A stretch of DNA of 64,000 nt, from assembly GCA_020091685.1 (NCBI GenBank), contig CM034597.1:6830532-6894531 (forward strand), given 5' to 3'. Origin of the DNA: Lutjanus erythropterus. Its lineage: Eukaryota > Chordata > Actinopteri > Lutjaniformes > Lutjanidae. The notes beneath the pieces were generated by a model, which was not told the origin of the DNA, did not search any database, and was given only the letters and a program-made list of their open reading frames with translations. The position numbers were made by a program, and so were the translations under genes. Position 1 is the first letter of the stretch, and every line of letters starts with the position of its first letter. This document shows, piece by piece, positions 52,799-62,240 of this stretch.

Positions 52799-54532
52799 GT
52801 GAGTGGACAGCATGATTTCATCCATCATGGAAATGAGAAATATATATATGATTAGTTTTCTAAAGTTTAGTTTAATTGTATTCTTTTATAAAGCAACAAG
52901 TATAATTTATATTTACTAGGAAAACTAATGAGAAGAGCAAGCAGATCAGAGGACATGGAAAGCACCATTAGGTCTTAAAAGTCTAAAACTCTGAATTTTA
53001 GGCCTTAACGTGGCTTAAATATGATTTTGACAGGTTTTTAAATTGGTTTTAAATAATTTAAAAATTGTATTTATCGAAACCAACATGGAACCGATATCCT
53101 CTAATGTAAACTGCAGCCCAGTCAAAATTACAAGCTAGTGTGTCATATTGTGGTGTGTCTGTTAACATGGTGTCCTCTCTCATTCAAAAAACCTTACTTT
53201 CTAACCTTACTTTCATCTAATATGGGTATGTGCAGGTTTAGCAAGATCTGGATCGAGAACAGCACATTTAGTGCTTGGTTGAAGCCTCTTGTTAATAACA
53301 AATTTGAGGCCTGCTGCACCTTGTGCAAGACAGCACCTTAATTAGGAACTCTGAAGGCATTAAAGTTGCGTGGGAAGTTGGAAAGAAGAAATATAAACGC
53401 CTGCCATGACCCAAAATAGGTCTTACAGTGGTCTAAAAAAGGTCTTAAATTCTTGAAGTTTTAATCTACCTTGTTGAAACCCGCAGAAACCCTGTTAAGA
53501 AAAAAATATGATTAAATAAATCAAATTTCTGTCAGATCATTGTAGCACTAAACAGTTGAGAAATGTTCCCCTATAATAACAAATACACAATTTTTCAATA
53601 TTTAACACTTTACTCCCAAGTCTGAACAGCAAAAAAACTAAACAAGTGTTGTGTTCCCCAACCAGACTTAATTCAGTGTCATCAATCATTTGAAATGTGA
53701 TTCAAGTCGCACATCTGAAAACTGTTTCACGGTCTGACTGATCGGACTTGTTCTTGGGTACTTTTGTTTTTACATCTCTGCTCTTGCGACACAGACTTTA
53801 TGTAACAAACTTTGACAAGAAGAACAGAAAACAACAACAAACATGGAGGACACCCAAAAAGGAATACCAGTGTCTGGACCAATTAGGAGGCTGAATGAAT
53901 GTCTTCTGCACAGAAATGTGAACATAAACCTCCATGCTGCCAGTTTGTTGATATCTGGGCAGCATCCAAAGTGTGCACACATTTGTATTATACAGATACA
54001 CTACACAATGGTCAGGTGGTAATGATAGCAAATTAAGAAACTGTCTACATACACAAACCAAAACCTCACTTGTAGGTTATTTGTGGGCCTTGAGCTTTAG
54101 AAACCAGCTATATATACATATGAAAGTTTCAGTTCTATGAAGTTGAAATAAAAAGTAATACTGCTGAGTACTATGGGAAATGTTGTCATTATTCTGTTGC
54201 TCCTTATTGAAATGCCAGCGCTGCTGTTATACACAGAGTGACATTGAAGGAAATCGGATGGTTTCCAACATTTGGCGTCTCAACACGGGGACGACGCAGT
54301 CAGCCCACATCACAGAATGGAAACTGGCATAGACTGTAATTAGGAGAAGCTGGAGCTGGAGCTAGACCACCTTGTGGGATTTGTTTATTCCTGAGAACTC
54401 AGTCTTGCACAACTGCTTTGACTTATAATCTTTTTTTTTTTTTTTTTTTTTTTACAATTCTGAAAATTAGTTAATAAAGAAAAAGGTTTTGTGATCTGTA
54501 TCCAATGTTGCCATGTTTTGATGTTTCCTCAG
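52799..54532 (+). other. Intron between tgfbr3 exons g and h (1.73 kb)
   Basis: Donor gtgagt, acceptor tttcctcag. Carries a 23-base poly-T tract at 54431-54453; otherwise apparently unique. Confidence 0.9.
54431..54453. repeat. Poly-T tract (T23)
   Basis: Twenty-three consecutive T about 80 bp upstream of the exon h acceptor; too distant to be its polypyrimidine tract. Confidence 0.85.
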
Positions 54533-54688
54533 GCGAAAGGGTTTTTTCATGCCAACCTCACTCTCCAAGACCCAGCCTGCAGAGCAACAGTCAATGCCAC
54601 CCACTACACCCTGGAAACTCCTCTGACTGGCTGTCAGACCACCGTATATCCCATGCAGGGTAGCCCAATGGCCCTCTACATCAATTCT
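54533..54688 (+). CDS. tgfbr3: tgfbr3 exon h: ZP-N module
   Basis: A phase 0-0 exon of 52 codons (residues 427-478). Encoded blocks include ANLTLQDPACRATVNATHYT and LETPLTGCQTT, matching human VTLLDPTCKAKMNGTHF and LESPLNGCGTR. Both cysteines belong to the ZP set. Sequons NLT and NAT are present; the second corresponds to the human NGT site. ZP-N modules are immunoglobulin-like folds used for assembly or ligand contacts. Confidence 0.97.
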
Positions 54689-56884
54689 GTGAGTACACCT
54701 ATTATTACACTTTAGTTAAAAACAAATCATACCAATAAAGCTGCTTAACCGTAACCATGAAACGACAAGGCCTCCTCGTTTATTATGTAGGCCTACTCAG
54801 AGGAAAGATGTGTTTCTCACAATCATCTTTTCTTTGTCCTATGTGACCTAAATGAGATTTTTATTTTGAGCTTACTGAAGTCTCATTTGTATCTTGAACA
54901 TTTTAAGAAGTTTATTTCTCTGGAGCTGAATTTAAGAAGTATGAGGAGATGGTCAAATTCTCACATTGGCCTTAAACTGAGTTTGTTTATGTCTAGAAGA
55001 CACAGGTTGAACTGTTTCTTTCCTCTGGGTAAATACAAATATGAATACAAAGAAAAGAGTTTTAAAGTTAAAGTTAAACTGAAATGTATTTCTGATAAGA
55101 AATCAACATCCTTGGTGTTTAAAATTATAATTACCCTGTAAAAGAAATTGAGTTTTCTTCATTTTTCAACAGTGATAGTGTCTCCTACATTAGTGTTCTC
55201 CAGGAAAAAAAAAACGGACAACTCCTCTAATTTGATTGATCAAAAAAAAAGTCAACACAGGCAATTAAAGGGTGACTCGCCCTGTGTTCTTTCCCCTGTT
55301 CTTCAAATGGAAACTCCCACCCAGCCATTAGTAAAAGTGGTGATGTAGGTTAGAGCGTCACTGTCCTCCCCTTCCTCAACCTAAGGGGTTTATATGTAGC
55401 AACGTCTACATCAGGTCACATGGGAAAACGTTTTTAGGTGTGTTTGGATGCTACATACATACTTGGACAAAAAAAATTGTATGTTCAGATTTGAATACAT
55501 AAGTAACATGACCAAGAAGTTGCAGAATGACACAATACCTATAAAAAATGGACCTGCCCTTTAACCAGGTGTTGCACATTGCTGAGCATCATCTGTGATT
55601 TAAGACTCCATAGATCACTCTGTGACTATGTATGTTACTGACGTTACTCTGTGTCATTATTGAATCTCTGGGTAATATCTGGAGGTTATAGGACTTCCTG
55701 TTGACGTGAGTTTTGACAGTCTGGTCATTTGCCATCACCACATCTTGATCTTTGAAAGACTTGACTACTTACCGAGTGGAAACTCTAGAGGTTGTAGAGT
55801 GTAAGTTAGTCAACTTACCGGCTTCCATTTTTGGAGTGAAATACAAACATAAATTGTTGATGGTACATAATCAAGGCTATGTAAGCTTGTTAAGAAAAGA
55901 AGAAGAAAAAAAACTTCTTGTGTTGATATTTGTAGGCTATACATGGTTATGATGTGCTCCAGTCAGTACTGATGGGAAATAGAAAATATGAAGTATGGCT
56001 GTGGTGTCATCATAGTTTATATTACACAAAACATGATTAGATATCAATTTTCCATATCAATTTGTCCATGTTATTTACAGTGCATTTCCATGTAATTGTG
56101 TACTCTGAAGTGATTTCATATCTGACAGTCCATAGTTATCTTCATTATCATGGAATGCATTCATTTAGTATGTTTGTTCTAACAAGCGAGGATGAATCAC
56201 TTCCTCCCCAGCATTTTCAAAACTTTCTGTGGAGGAACCTTGCAACAAAACATTTTCTATCCAATTCAGATTGAAAACCTGGGCACATGTTCAAGGTCTT
56301 CTTTTGTGTTAGCACTTGGACGCAGGGATAACCTCTGACCTCCAGTTAAAAGAGATACATTTTCATTGTCTGGGTCCCCAGACATCAAATATAATCTGTT
56401 TTTGGCTGTTGTTTCTCCTGTTCTCTGACTTGTTGATTTAAGTCAGCTGTGGCACCGATGGAAGGTCAAGTAACACTTGGTTCAGACTTGGGAAAAACAC
56501 TGTTAGTGTCATTGAGGCTGTCCTCTCACCCCGTTAAATCAAAACTTTCTTTAAGCAGTGTGAACTCATCTCAGACCCCTGACATTCCTCTGCTCTACTG
56601 AGAAATTAGAAAGTATGTTTTATGTTTTTGTCCAGGGTGAGTCCCACTGCTGAAGCCACAGGACATTCCCACATTTTAAGTCCAACTCATTGGTTGCAGA
56701 ATGTTTTGGTGACCCCTCTTAAAGTTTCAAATCTCTGTCCTTTTGGCTTACTGAATTAAGCAACACTACTCACAACTGGATAAAAAAGTCTGGAAATGAT
56801 TTCTTAAAAGTTTCCCTTTCACATACTGTACTAACTGATGTGGCTTTGGGTTTTGTGAGTAACAAACTCCTCTGTGGATTGCAG
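54689..56884 (+). other. Intron between tgfbr3 exons h and i (2.2 kb)
   Basis: Donor gtgagt, acceptor gattgcag. No clear transposon, RNA gene or exon seen; two short A-runs near 55205 and 55900. Confidence 0.85.
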
Positions 56885-57034
56885 GTTTTGATAAGTCATG
56901 CTGAGAGTAAGGATGGGAGTGGTGGGCCAATGGAGTATGAGGATTTGGAATCTGGTGACCTGGTCTTCGCAAGGGACCCGGTGGAGTTAGAGAGGCCACT
57001 TACGGAGCCCACAGAGCACCAGTCTGTAATACCG
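56885..57034 (+). CDS. tgfbr3: tgfbr3 exon i: glycosaminoglycan-attachment linker between ZP-N and ZP-C
   Basis: A phase 0-0 exon of 50 codons (residues 479-528). The core MEYEDLESGDL is nearly identical to human GYEDLESGDN, whose Ser-Gly carries a heparan or chondroitin sulfate chain. A second acidic-flanked Ser-Gly (KDGSGGP) sits where human has the other attachment site (DSSGWPD). This supports proteoglycan modification being retained. The rest is acidic and proline-containing, with no cysteine, fitting an exposed linker. It ends before gtaaga. Confidence 0.96.
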
Positions 57035-57469
57035 GTAAGACAGTGGGATTATTGTGGGTCTGTCTTTGTTTGAGTTGCAGGGCGAAAGTTGACAAGTCAA
57101 GACCACTGATCCTCTACATCTCTTTGTAAATCATAGCAGAGTTGGAAGAAACTCCATCTCCCAGAGTCCCTTGGTGCTAGTAAAGACTCTTCTGGCTTCT
57201 GCAATCTCTCCGTCTTTCCATGATGTCTGTTTTATGAACTTGACCTGACATTTTCCATTTCGAAGTTTCTCCATATTCTTCCCTCTACTGACTTATTTTC
57301 CTTTGTCTCATCCATTCCGCATCTCCCACTTATTGTCCTTGTTTATACAGCATCTTTTATGTTCCTTCCATATTTTCTGCTCCATCTTAATGTGGTCAAA
57401 CGCTGACACACATAATGATGTCAGTTCCCGGCTGATATTTGTGTTGGCTTTGTCTTGTTCTCTTCCAAG
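57035..57469 (+). other. Short intron between exons i and j (435 bp)
   Basis: Donor gtaaga, acceptor tcttccaag. Pyrimidine-rich second half; no repeat or gene recognised. Confidence 0.9.
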
Positions 57470-57655
57470 TTCAACTGCACATACAGAAAGAACCAGGAAC
57501 CCTCAGAAACTCTTCCCAGGATCGTACCGGGACCAGGGAGGCAACCGGTCAAAAACATGACGTTTAACATGGAGCTGTACAACACGCTGCCATTCAACAA
57601 CCCCTCACGCCAGGCCTTCCACACTGTCACACAAAATCAGCAAGTCTTTGTGGAG
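57470..57655 (+). CDS. tgfbr3: tgfbr3 exon j: start of ZP-C
   Basis: A phase 0-0 exon of 62 codons (residues 529-590). It begins FNCTYRKNQEPS (human FNCSLQQVRNPS), so the ZP cysteine and its glycosylation sequon are kept. It continues with NMTFNMELYNT (human NITFNMELYNT) and ends QVFVE before gtatgc. ZP-C is the membrane-proximal ligand-binding unit of betaglycan, used for TGF-beta and inhibin. Confidence 0.97.
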
Positions 57656-57706
57656 GTATGCTTTGCAGTTCCAATAAATTGCCTCTTGTTTCTCTAATGT
57701 GTTACG

Positions 57707-58043
57707 TAGGGCTGCAGCTAACAATTATTTTCATTACTGATTAATCATCATTCTCACAGTTCATCAAGTATTAGTTTGGTCCATAAGATGTCAGAAAATT
57801 GTGAAAAATGCCCAAGGTGATGCCCTCAAATGTCATGTATCGTACACAACCCAAAGATATTCAGTTTACTGTCATAGAGAAGTAAAGAAACCAGGAAATA
57901 TTGACATTTTAGAAGTGAAATCAGAGAATTTAAACATTTTTTCTTGAAAAATGACTCAAAATGATTGATTGCATATCAAATAGTTGGTGCTTAATTTAAT
58001 AGTTCACAACTAATCAATTAATTGACTAAACATTGCAGCTTCA
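57707..58043. mobile_element. hAT-like MITE with 8-bp target-duplication remnant
   Basis: Starts tagggctgcagctaacaatt and ends attgcagcttca, imperfect inverted repeats of the TAGRGCTGCAA type. Flanking 8-mers gtgttacg and gtcttatg agree at 6 of 8 positions. The interior (cagtttactgtcatagag and aagtaaagaaaccagg blocks) matches the right part of the element at 35482-36646. Non-coding. Confidence 0.78.
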
Positions 58044-58617
58044 GTCTTATGCAACTTGTGTTTTGTTCCCAAATTAAAGCTTTGGTAAGAAAACTGTGCT
58101 GTGTGTACACTCTGTCTGGGACTTTATCTCTTCCTGCTTTGATCTCTTACTGTGGCATCCACAAGGTCAATTTGTATTTTGTCTAGTTGGGGCTAAAAAG
58201 CTCGCACTCACTTTCACCCCTCGTAACTACATTGTGGTCCCTCTCTACGTGTCTGTGGATCCTGTCTGTCTGGCTCAAGATCCCGTCTGTCTGTTTCGCA
58301 ACAGTAATTATGGAGGTCATGTAAGAGATGGCAAAGACTCATGCTCTTCCTTTGAAGAGATGATTTATGATGATATCAGCGGGAGATGCTTCGTTGACAG
58401 AGTGGACGCAGAGCCAGATGGTTAGTTACAAAGAGTTTTCTGTGTGTATGCAAGACCTTTCAAATGAGGATACCATCACCGAAAGAAAGAAAGAGGAAGA
58501 ATAATAACTCAAGGGACTGTTTTTATGGATGGAAAGATAACATGACCATTCCTGACTGAAATAACTGAAATATTTGAAGAAATTTGTTGCAGTTGACCAG
58601 TGTCAACATACAGTTGT

Positions 58618-58765
58618 TACACATGCAGTTTGTCATTTTGAGAAATGCATTTACTTTTTTGATGAGGTTTTTCATGAGAAGATCTATACCTCTCTAATGC
58701 TTGGAAACTACACCCAGGAGATGGTAGCTTAGCTTAGTGAGCAGGCAGGGGCTAAAAATACTGCC
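58618..58765 (+). repeat. Interspersed repeat family B, plus-strand copy
   Basis: Blocks gtttgtcattttgagaaatg, gagaagatctatacctctct, cccaggagatggtagctta and agcttagtgagcaggcagg follow the order I recall for a percomorph repeat. It lies about 630 bp from an inverted partner. Confidence 0.6.
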
Positions 58766-59399
58766 TACCAGCATGTCTAATACCAAGGTCACACTACAGG
58801 ATTGTAGCTGTGATTTTCCACCTGCTGACAGTTTTTAGAGATCGCCAACAATAGCCCCCTGACCAGAGGCAAATCAACCTTCACTCTGCACTTGCAAATG
58901 TTTGCAAATCAATCATTAATCACTATATGTGAACTGCTCAAAGGTACCCAAAAGGTATCAGGCAGGTTTAATAATCTGGTGGTGTCTGGGACAGGTCAGG
59001 GAGCCATGCATTGAGCTGCAGCCAAGCTGGGCAGACGTGAAACAGCCAGAAAAGACCAAATATAGAAACATAAGCAAAAGTATTTGTAAAGTAGTTAAAG
59101 CTAGCTCCAGCAGTCCAGAAGCTACAACAGTAACATGCTGCACACTGATGCTTCAGTATTAATAACTGAATGTCACTTATCATGTGTGTTTTCATGTCAA
59201 AATGTAATTTGGAGAACAGACAGACTCATTACGGAATTCCACCTGGTGAAAGAACATCAATAATTGGTCATGTAGTGTTCAGACCACAACGATTTCAAGA
59301 TTCCTGATTACAGGGCAGAAAGACCAAGGCTTAAATCTCACTAATGTTCAACAACAAACATGTAAAAACTACTTTACGTGGTTCATTTTTTTGGCAGGG

Positions 59400-59556
59400 A
59401 GAAATTGCTTCCTGGAGTCTTGTCAAATAGGTTCCTCTTTGTTCTGGTCTTATTGCTGAGCAAAGCTTAATGTCTCCTGGCTGTAGCTTCATATTTCCTA
59501 GACAGATGTGAAATTGGCATCAATCTTATCATCGAACTCCTGACAATAAAGTGAAT
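59400..59556 (-). repeat. Interspersed repeat family B, minus-strand copy
   Basis: Blocks aatgtctcctggctgtagct, gtgaaattggcatcaatct and tatcatcgaactcctgac are the reverse complement of the family B core at 58618-58765. Ends are approximate. Confidence 0.6.
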
Positions 59557-59698
59557 CATTTCCCTAAAATGTCAAGTTGCACCATTACACTGACCATTTC
59601 TCTCGTGATTGAAGTGTAAAGTTTGCTTGTGGCTATTCATGACAAATAATCCATATACTGTATTGAAAGATTTTTTTTTTCTTTCTCATGTGCTTCAG

Positions 59699-59992
59699 GT
59701 CACATCAACTGCAACAGATCCAGAGCTGGGGTTCACCATCATATCGTGCTTCATTTCTCCCAACTCCAACCCCACCATGCCCTCAGACTACCCTCTCATT
59801 GAGACAGTCTGCCCCACGGACGACTCTGTCAAGTATTATCCTCAGAGGGAGTTCTTTGTCCCTCACACGCAGACAGAGAGGAAAAGTTTCAGCTTCACCT
59901 TCAACTCAAAGTTCAACGCGTCTCTTCTTTTCCTGCATTGTGAGATGTCTCTGTGCTCCAAAAGACCCCAGAGCAACCAAAGAGTACCACCG
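59699..59992 (+). CDS. tgfbr3: tgfbr3 exon k: core of ZP-C
   Basis: The largest exon here, phase 0-0, 98 codons (residues 591-688), between tgcttcag and gtatgc. It encodes ELGFTIISCFISPNSNP, ETVCPTDDSVKYY, FSFTFNSKFNASLLFLHCE and MSLCSK, matching human ELGFAIQTCFISPYSNP, ENICPKDESVKFY, FSFVFKPVFNTSLLFLQCE and LTLCTK. Four ZP cysteines and the N-glycosylation sequon near FNAS are conserved. Four cysteines plus those in exons g, h, j and l make the full ten. This exon should carry most of the membrane-proximal ligand-binding surface. Confidence 0.98.
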
Positions 59993-60624
59993 GTATGCAG
60001 TTTAATCTTTCTCAAATTACTTTTATTCTCTTGCATGTGTTGTAATTTACTGCTAAGTGTTTTTAGTCTCTCCAGAGGTTTGTAGTATTAGCAGTGTTTG
60101 TTTGAGAAGATAGTGCACTGTCTTTACACTGGCTGACCTGAGCCATTCAGTATCAGGTGTTCACCCAGAGCAGGAAACATGAATCGATGTCAGGTTTGCC
60201 AAGTATCCATCTGCAGAGTAAAATAAGCATCCATCTTAGCCCATCATTTCCAGTTTTATCTCACTGTCCGCCTGTCCAACTCATCTGTTGATCTGTTGCA
60301 AGCTCTTTCCTTTACTCTTCTGAGCTTTTCACATGAAAGATGTAGCGATAAAGTAGTGTCTTGAGGCTGTTTCATGTCGGTGAAGTTAATTGTTATATTC
60401 CAATTACAATTGAGTTTAGACTCATGACTTTGTTTCATTTCCAAGTTTATCCTCTAGGGCAGCTATGACAGAAGGCATTTATTTGAGGCTGACAAATGTT
60501 AATGTTTGTTTTTGTGCTTTTACAAAACGTTTTTATTCTGCAGAAATCTGCAGAGCATAAATGCATTTTACAGAATGGCATGTTTCTGTTTTTATGTCTC
60601 AACGCTGGCAAAAGCAGCATTTTG

Positions 60625-60762
60625 TTTGCGAGTTGTTTGTCCCATTCTTGTGAATCCAATATCTCAGGAACGTCCACTGTGACTCAAGGATAAACTGATT
60701 AAGATTTGGTGGTCAAAAGTCACTGTGGCCTCATAAAACACGCTAATTGTGACAAAATTTCA
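60625..60762 (+). repeat. Interspersed repeat fragment (percomorph type)
   Basis: Blocks cattcttgtgaatccaatat, ctcaggaacgtc, gactcaaggataaactgatt and ttggtggtcaaaagtcactg are in the order I remember for a common fish repeat. The internal part is shortened relative to that memory. Confidence 0.5.
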
Positions 60763-61099
60763 CATGAATATCTAATAGGATAAAATAATGACATTTTATA
60801 TTCAGAAGATTTACAACTTGAATTTCAAATTATGATATTCTGCAAAAAACACTTTTCTGACCATTATTGAACACTGCATTGGCAAGAATCTGGTAATACA
60901 ATACCCATCATGATACAGGTGTTATGATGTAATATATTGCAACATACAGTATAGCGATACCACAAACATCTGTGCTATCTAGCGAGGGTTTAAACACCAC
61001 AGAAAATGAACCACTGCCACAAATCTTTGCATGCATCACAATATCACGATACAGTGTTTTTGGGAATAGATGCAGTATCACAAAAAATAATTGTAGAAG

Positions 61100-61100
<1 letters not shown>

Positions 61101-61165
<65 letters not shown>
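61101..61165. repeat. (TG)32 microsatellite
   Basis: Uninterrupted TG dinucleotides over about 65 bp. It creates spurious Val-Cys and Thr-His repeat frames on the two strands. Likely length-polymorphic. Confidence 0.98.
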
Positions 61166-61167
<2 letters not shown>

Positions 61168-61187
61168 CATCCACATTTTATAGTTCG

Positions 61188-61875
61188 TAGCTTCTCAGGT
61201 GGGTCACAGGATATTTGACTACAAGAGAATTTCTGCAAATTTAAGATTTATATCTGAAGTACACCTTTTATAAAGCCTTTAAAATTTGTTTATTGTTTTA
61301 CTGAAGAGTGGACAAAAAGAGCCTATTAATAATAAATACAAAACAATGAGATGGCCTGTTAACTCTGTCTAAATGCATTTATTTCTCATTTATAAAATAT
61401 TTAACGTGTGTATATTTTTTCACTAAAATGCTTCAGGATAAGGCAATGCAGCATAGTGCTGTCAAAAATACCGATCAATTGATAAATATCAATACGGAAT
61501 ATTTGAAATGCTTTCAATACTCATTTTTCAGAGTAGTCTGATACCAGTCTGGTACCAGTTGCACTTTCTTGCTCTTTCATCTCTCTGACAGCAGATATAG
61601 ACTCATCTCATCTCATCTCATTTTCTATATCTGTTGTCATTTCATAGCCTTGTTATATTTATCTTTTAATTAAAATTTAAAACTATATGCCCTCAATGTT
61701 GAGTCAGTGTTTCCCAGTGGTGTTGTTACTGGAATTTCTAATTTCAATACAATACTTAAAATATTGACATTGGATGCCATTATCGTGACAACACTATTGC
61801 AGAAATAGCAGTAAAAATGATCAGTTTGTTATTTTTAAGAAGCGGATCCCAGAAAAAATTAACACTACACCAAAA
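61188..61875 (+). repeat. Interspersed repeat family C, copy split by a hAT-like element
   Basis: The left part (caggtgggtcacagg to cctgttaactctgtc and aaatgcattt) and right part (gtttgttatttttaagaag, cggatcccag) are collinear with 39665-39975. The segment 61454-61796 is absent from that copy. Confidence 0.55.
61454..61796. mobile_element. hAT-like non-autonomous element with 8-bp target-duplication remnant
   Basis: Left end tagtgctgtcaaaaatacc, right end tatcgtgacaacacta: inverted termini TAGTGCTGTCA and TGACAACACTA. Flanking 8-mers atgcagca and ttgcagaa agree at 6 of 8 positions. The interior is non-coding and includes a short CTCAT tandem run near 61603. Confidence 0.72.
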
Positions 61876-62113
61876 CCTCGTTTGTGCGGCTGATATTGAG
61901 CTTGAGGGGATTTTTGTTGAACCATGTGATGAAGCTCTCTATCAGTCCTCTGTTAGTCTCTAAGTGAAAACAGCCTGTTTCTCACTGCAAATTATTCACT
62001 GCAATCATACATGTCAATAATGTGCTAACTTCCAATTCAGACAACTTCTTCACTATAGAAATTGTAGTTTTAAGTTTTTCATTCTACTTATTTCTCATAT
62101 TTTATCCTCACAG

Positions 62114-62240
62114 TGCTTACAGACTGATGATACCTGCGATTCTTTTTCTGTGGACAACATTATGACGATGATGATGAGCACCAAGACATCTACCAAGCCA
62201 CTGGTTGTGGTGGATAGACCTGGACAACCAGGCGCAACAG
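62114..62240 (+). CDS. tgfbr3: tgfbr3 exon l: end of ZP-C and juxtamembrane stalk
   Basis: Phase 0 to 1: 42 codons (residues 689-730) plus one base before gttagt; the acceptor is atcctcacag. CLQTDDTCDS supplies the last two ZP cysteines (human CVPPDEACTS). KTSTKPLVVVDRPG corresponds to human KKTFTKPLAVIHHE, after which human continues through a short stalk into the transmembrane helix. Nothing hydrophobic enough for a membrane segment follows in frame, so the next exon lies beyond 64000. Confidence 0.95.

Larger units (their letters stand above)
57656..59698 (+). other. Intron between tgfbr3 exons j and k (2.0 kb)
   Basis: Donor gtatgc, acceptor tgcttcag. Holds a hAT-like MITE (57707-58043), an exon-like open frame with splice-like borders (58187-58420), and two oppositely oriented family B repeats (58618-58765, 59400-59556). 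Confidence 0.9.
59993..62113 (+). other. Intron between tgfbr3 exons k and l (2.1 kb)
   Basis: Donor gtatgc, acceptor atcctcacag. Contains an old repeat (60625-60762), a TG microsatellite (61101-61165), and a family C repeat (61188-61875) interrupted by a hAT-like element (61454-61796). Confidence 0.9.
14601..62240 (+). other. tgfbr3: tgfbr3 (betaglycan) gene, 12 consecutive coding exons, both ends outside the window
   Basis: Betaglycan is a cell-surface proteoglycan co-receptor that presents TGF-beta isoforms (notably TGF-beta2) to the type II receptor and binds inhibin A with activin type II receptors. Exons, in order: 14601-14788, 31609-31746, 44031-44214, 47768-47930, 48369-48516, 52079-52268, 52533-52798, 54533-54688, 56885-57034, 57470-57655, 59699-59992, 62114-62240. 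Every intron is GT...AG, phases match throughout, and the joined frame is 730 codons with no stop. Identification rests on many blocks matching human TGFBR3 as I remember it, for example LSGCASRGTT, LPQEVHV, PHGNEHLLNWA, REVHIIEL, YEDLESGD and FNMELYNT. The signal-peptide exon upstream and the transmembrane and tail exons downstream are not in the window. Residue numbers in the exon entries count from the split Gly codon at 14601. Endoglin and TGFBR3L are excluded because the betaglycan-type orphan domain and the glycosaminoglycan motif are both present. Confidence 0.97.

Noticed and set aside
52600..52828. Minus-strand frames opposite exon g
   Set aside because: Shadow frames caused by the high GC content of the proline-rich exon.
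60908..61238. Frames rich in Thr-His or Val-Cys repeats
   Set aside because: Translations of the TG microsatellite.
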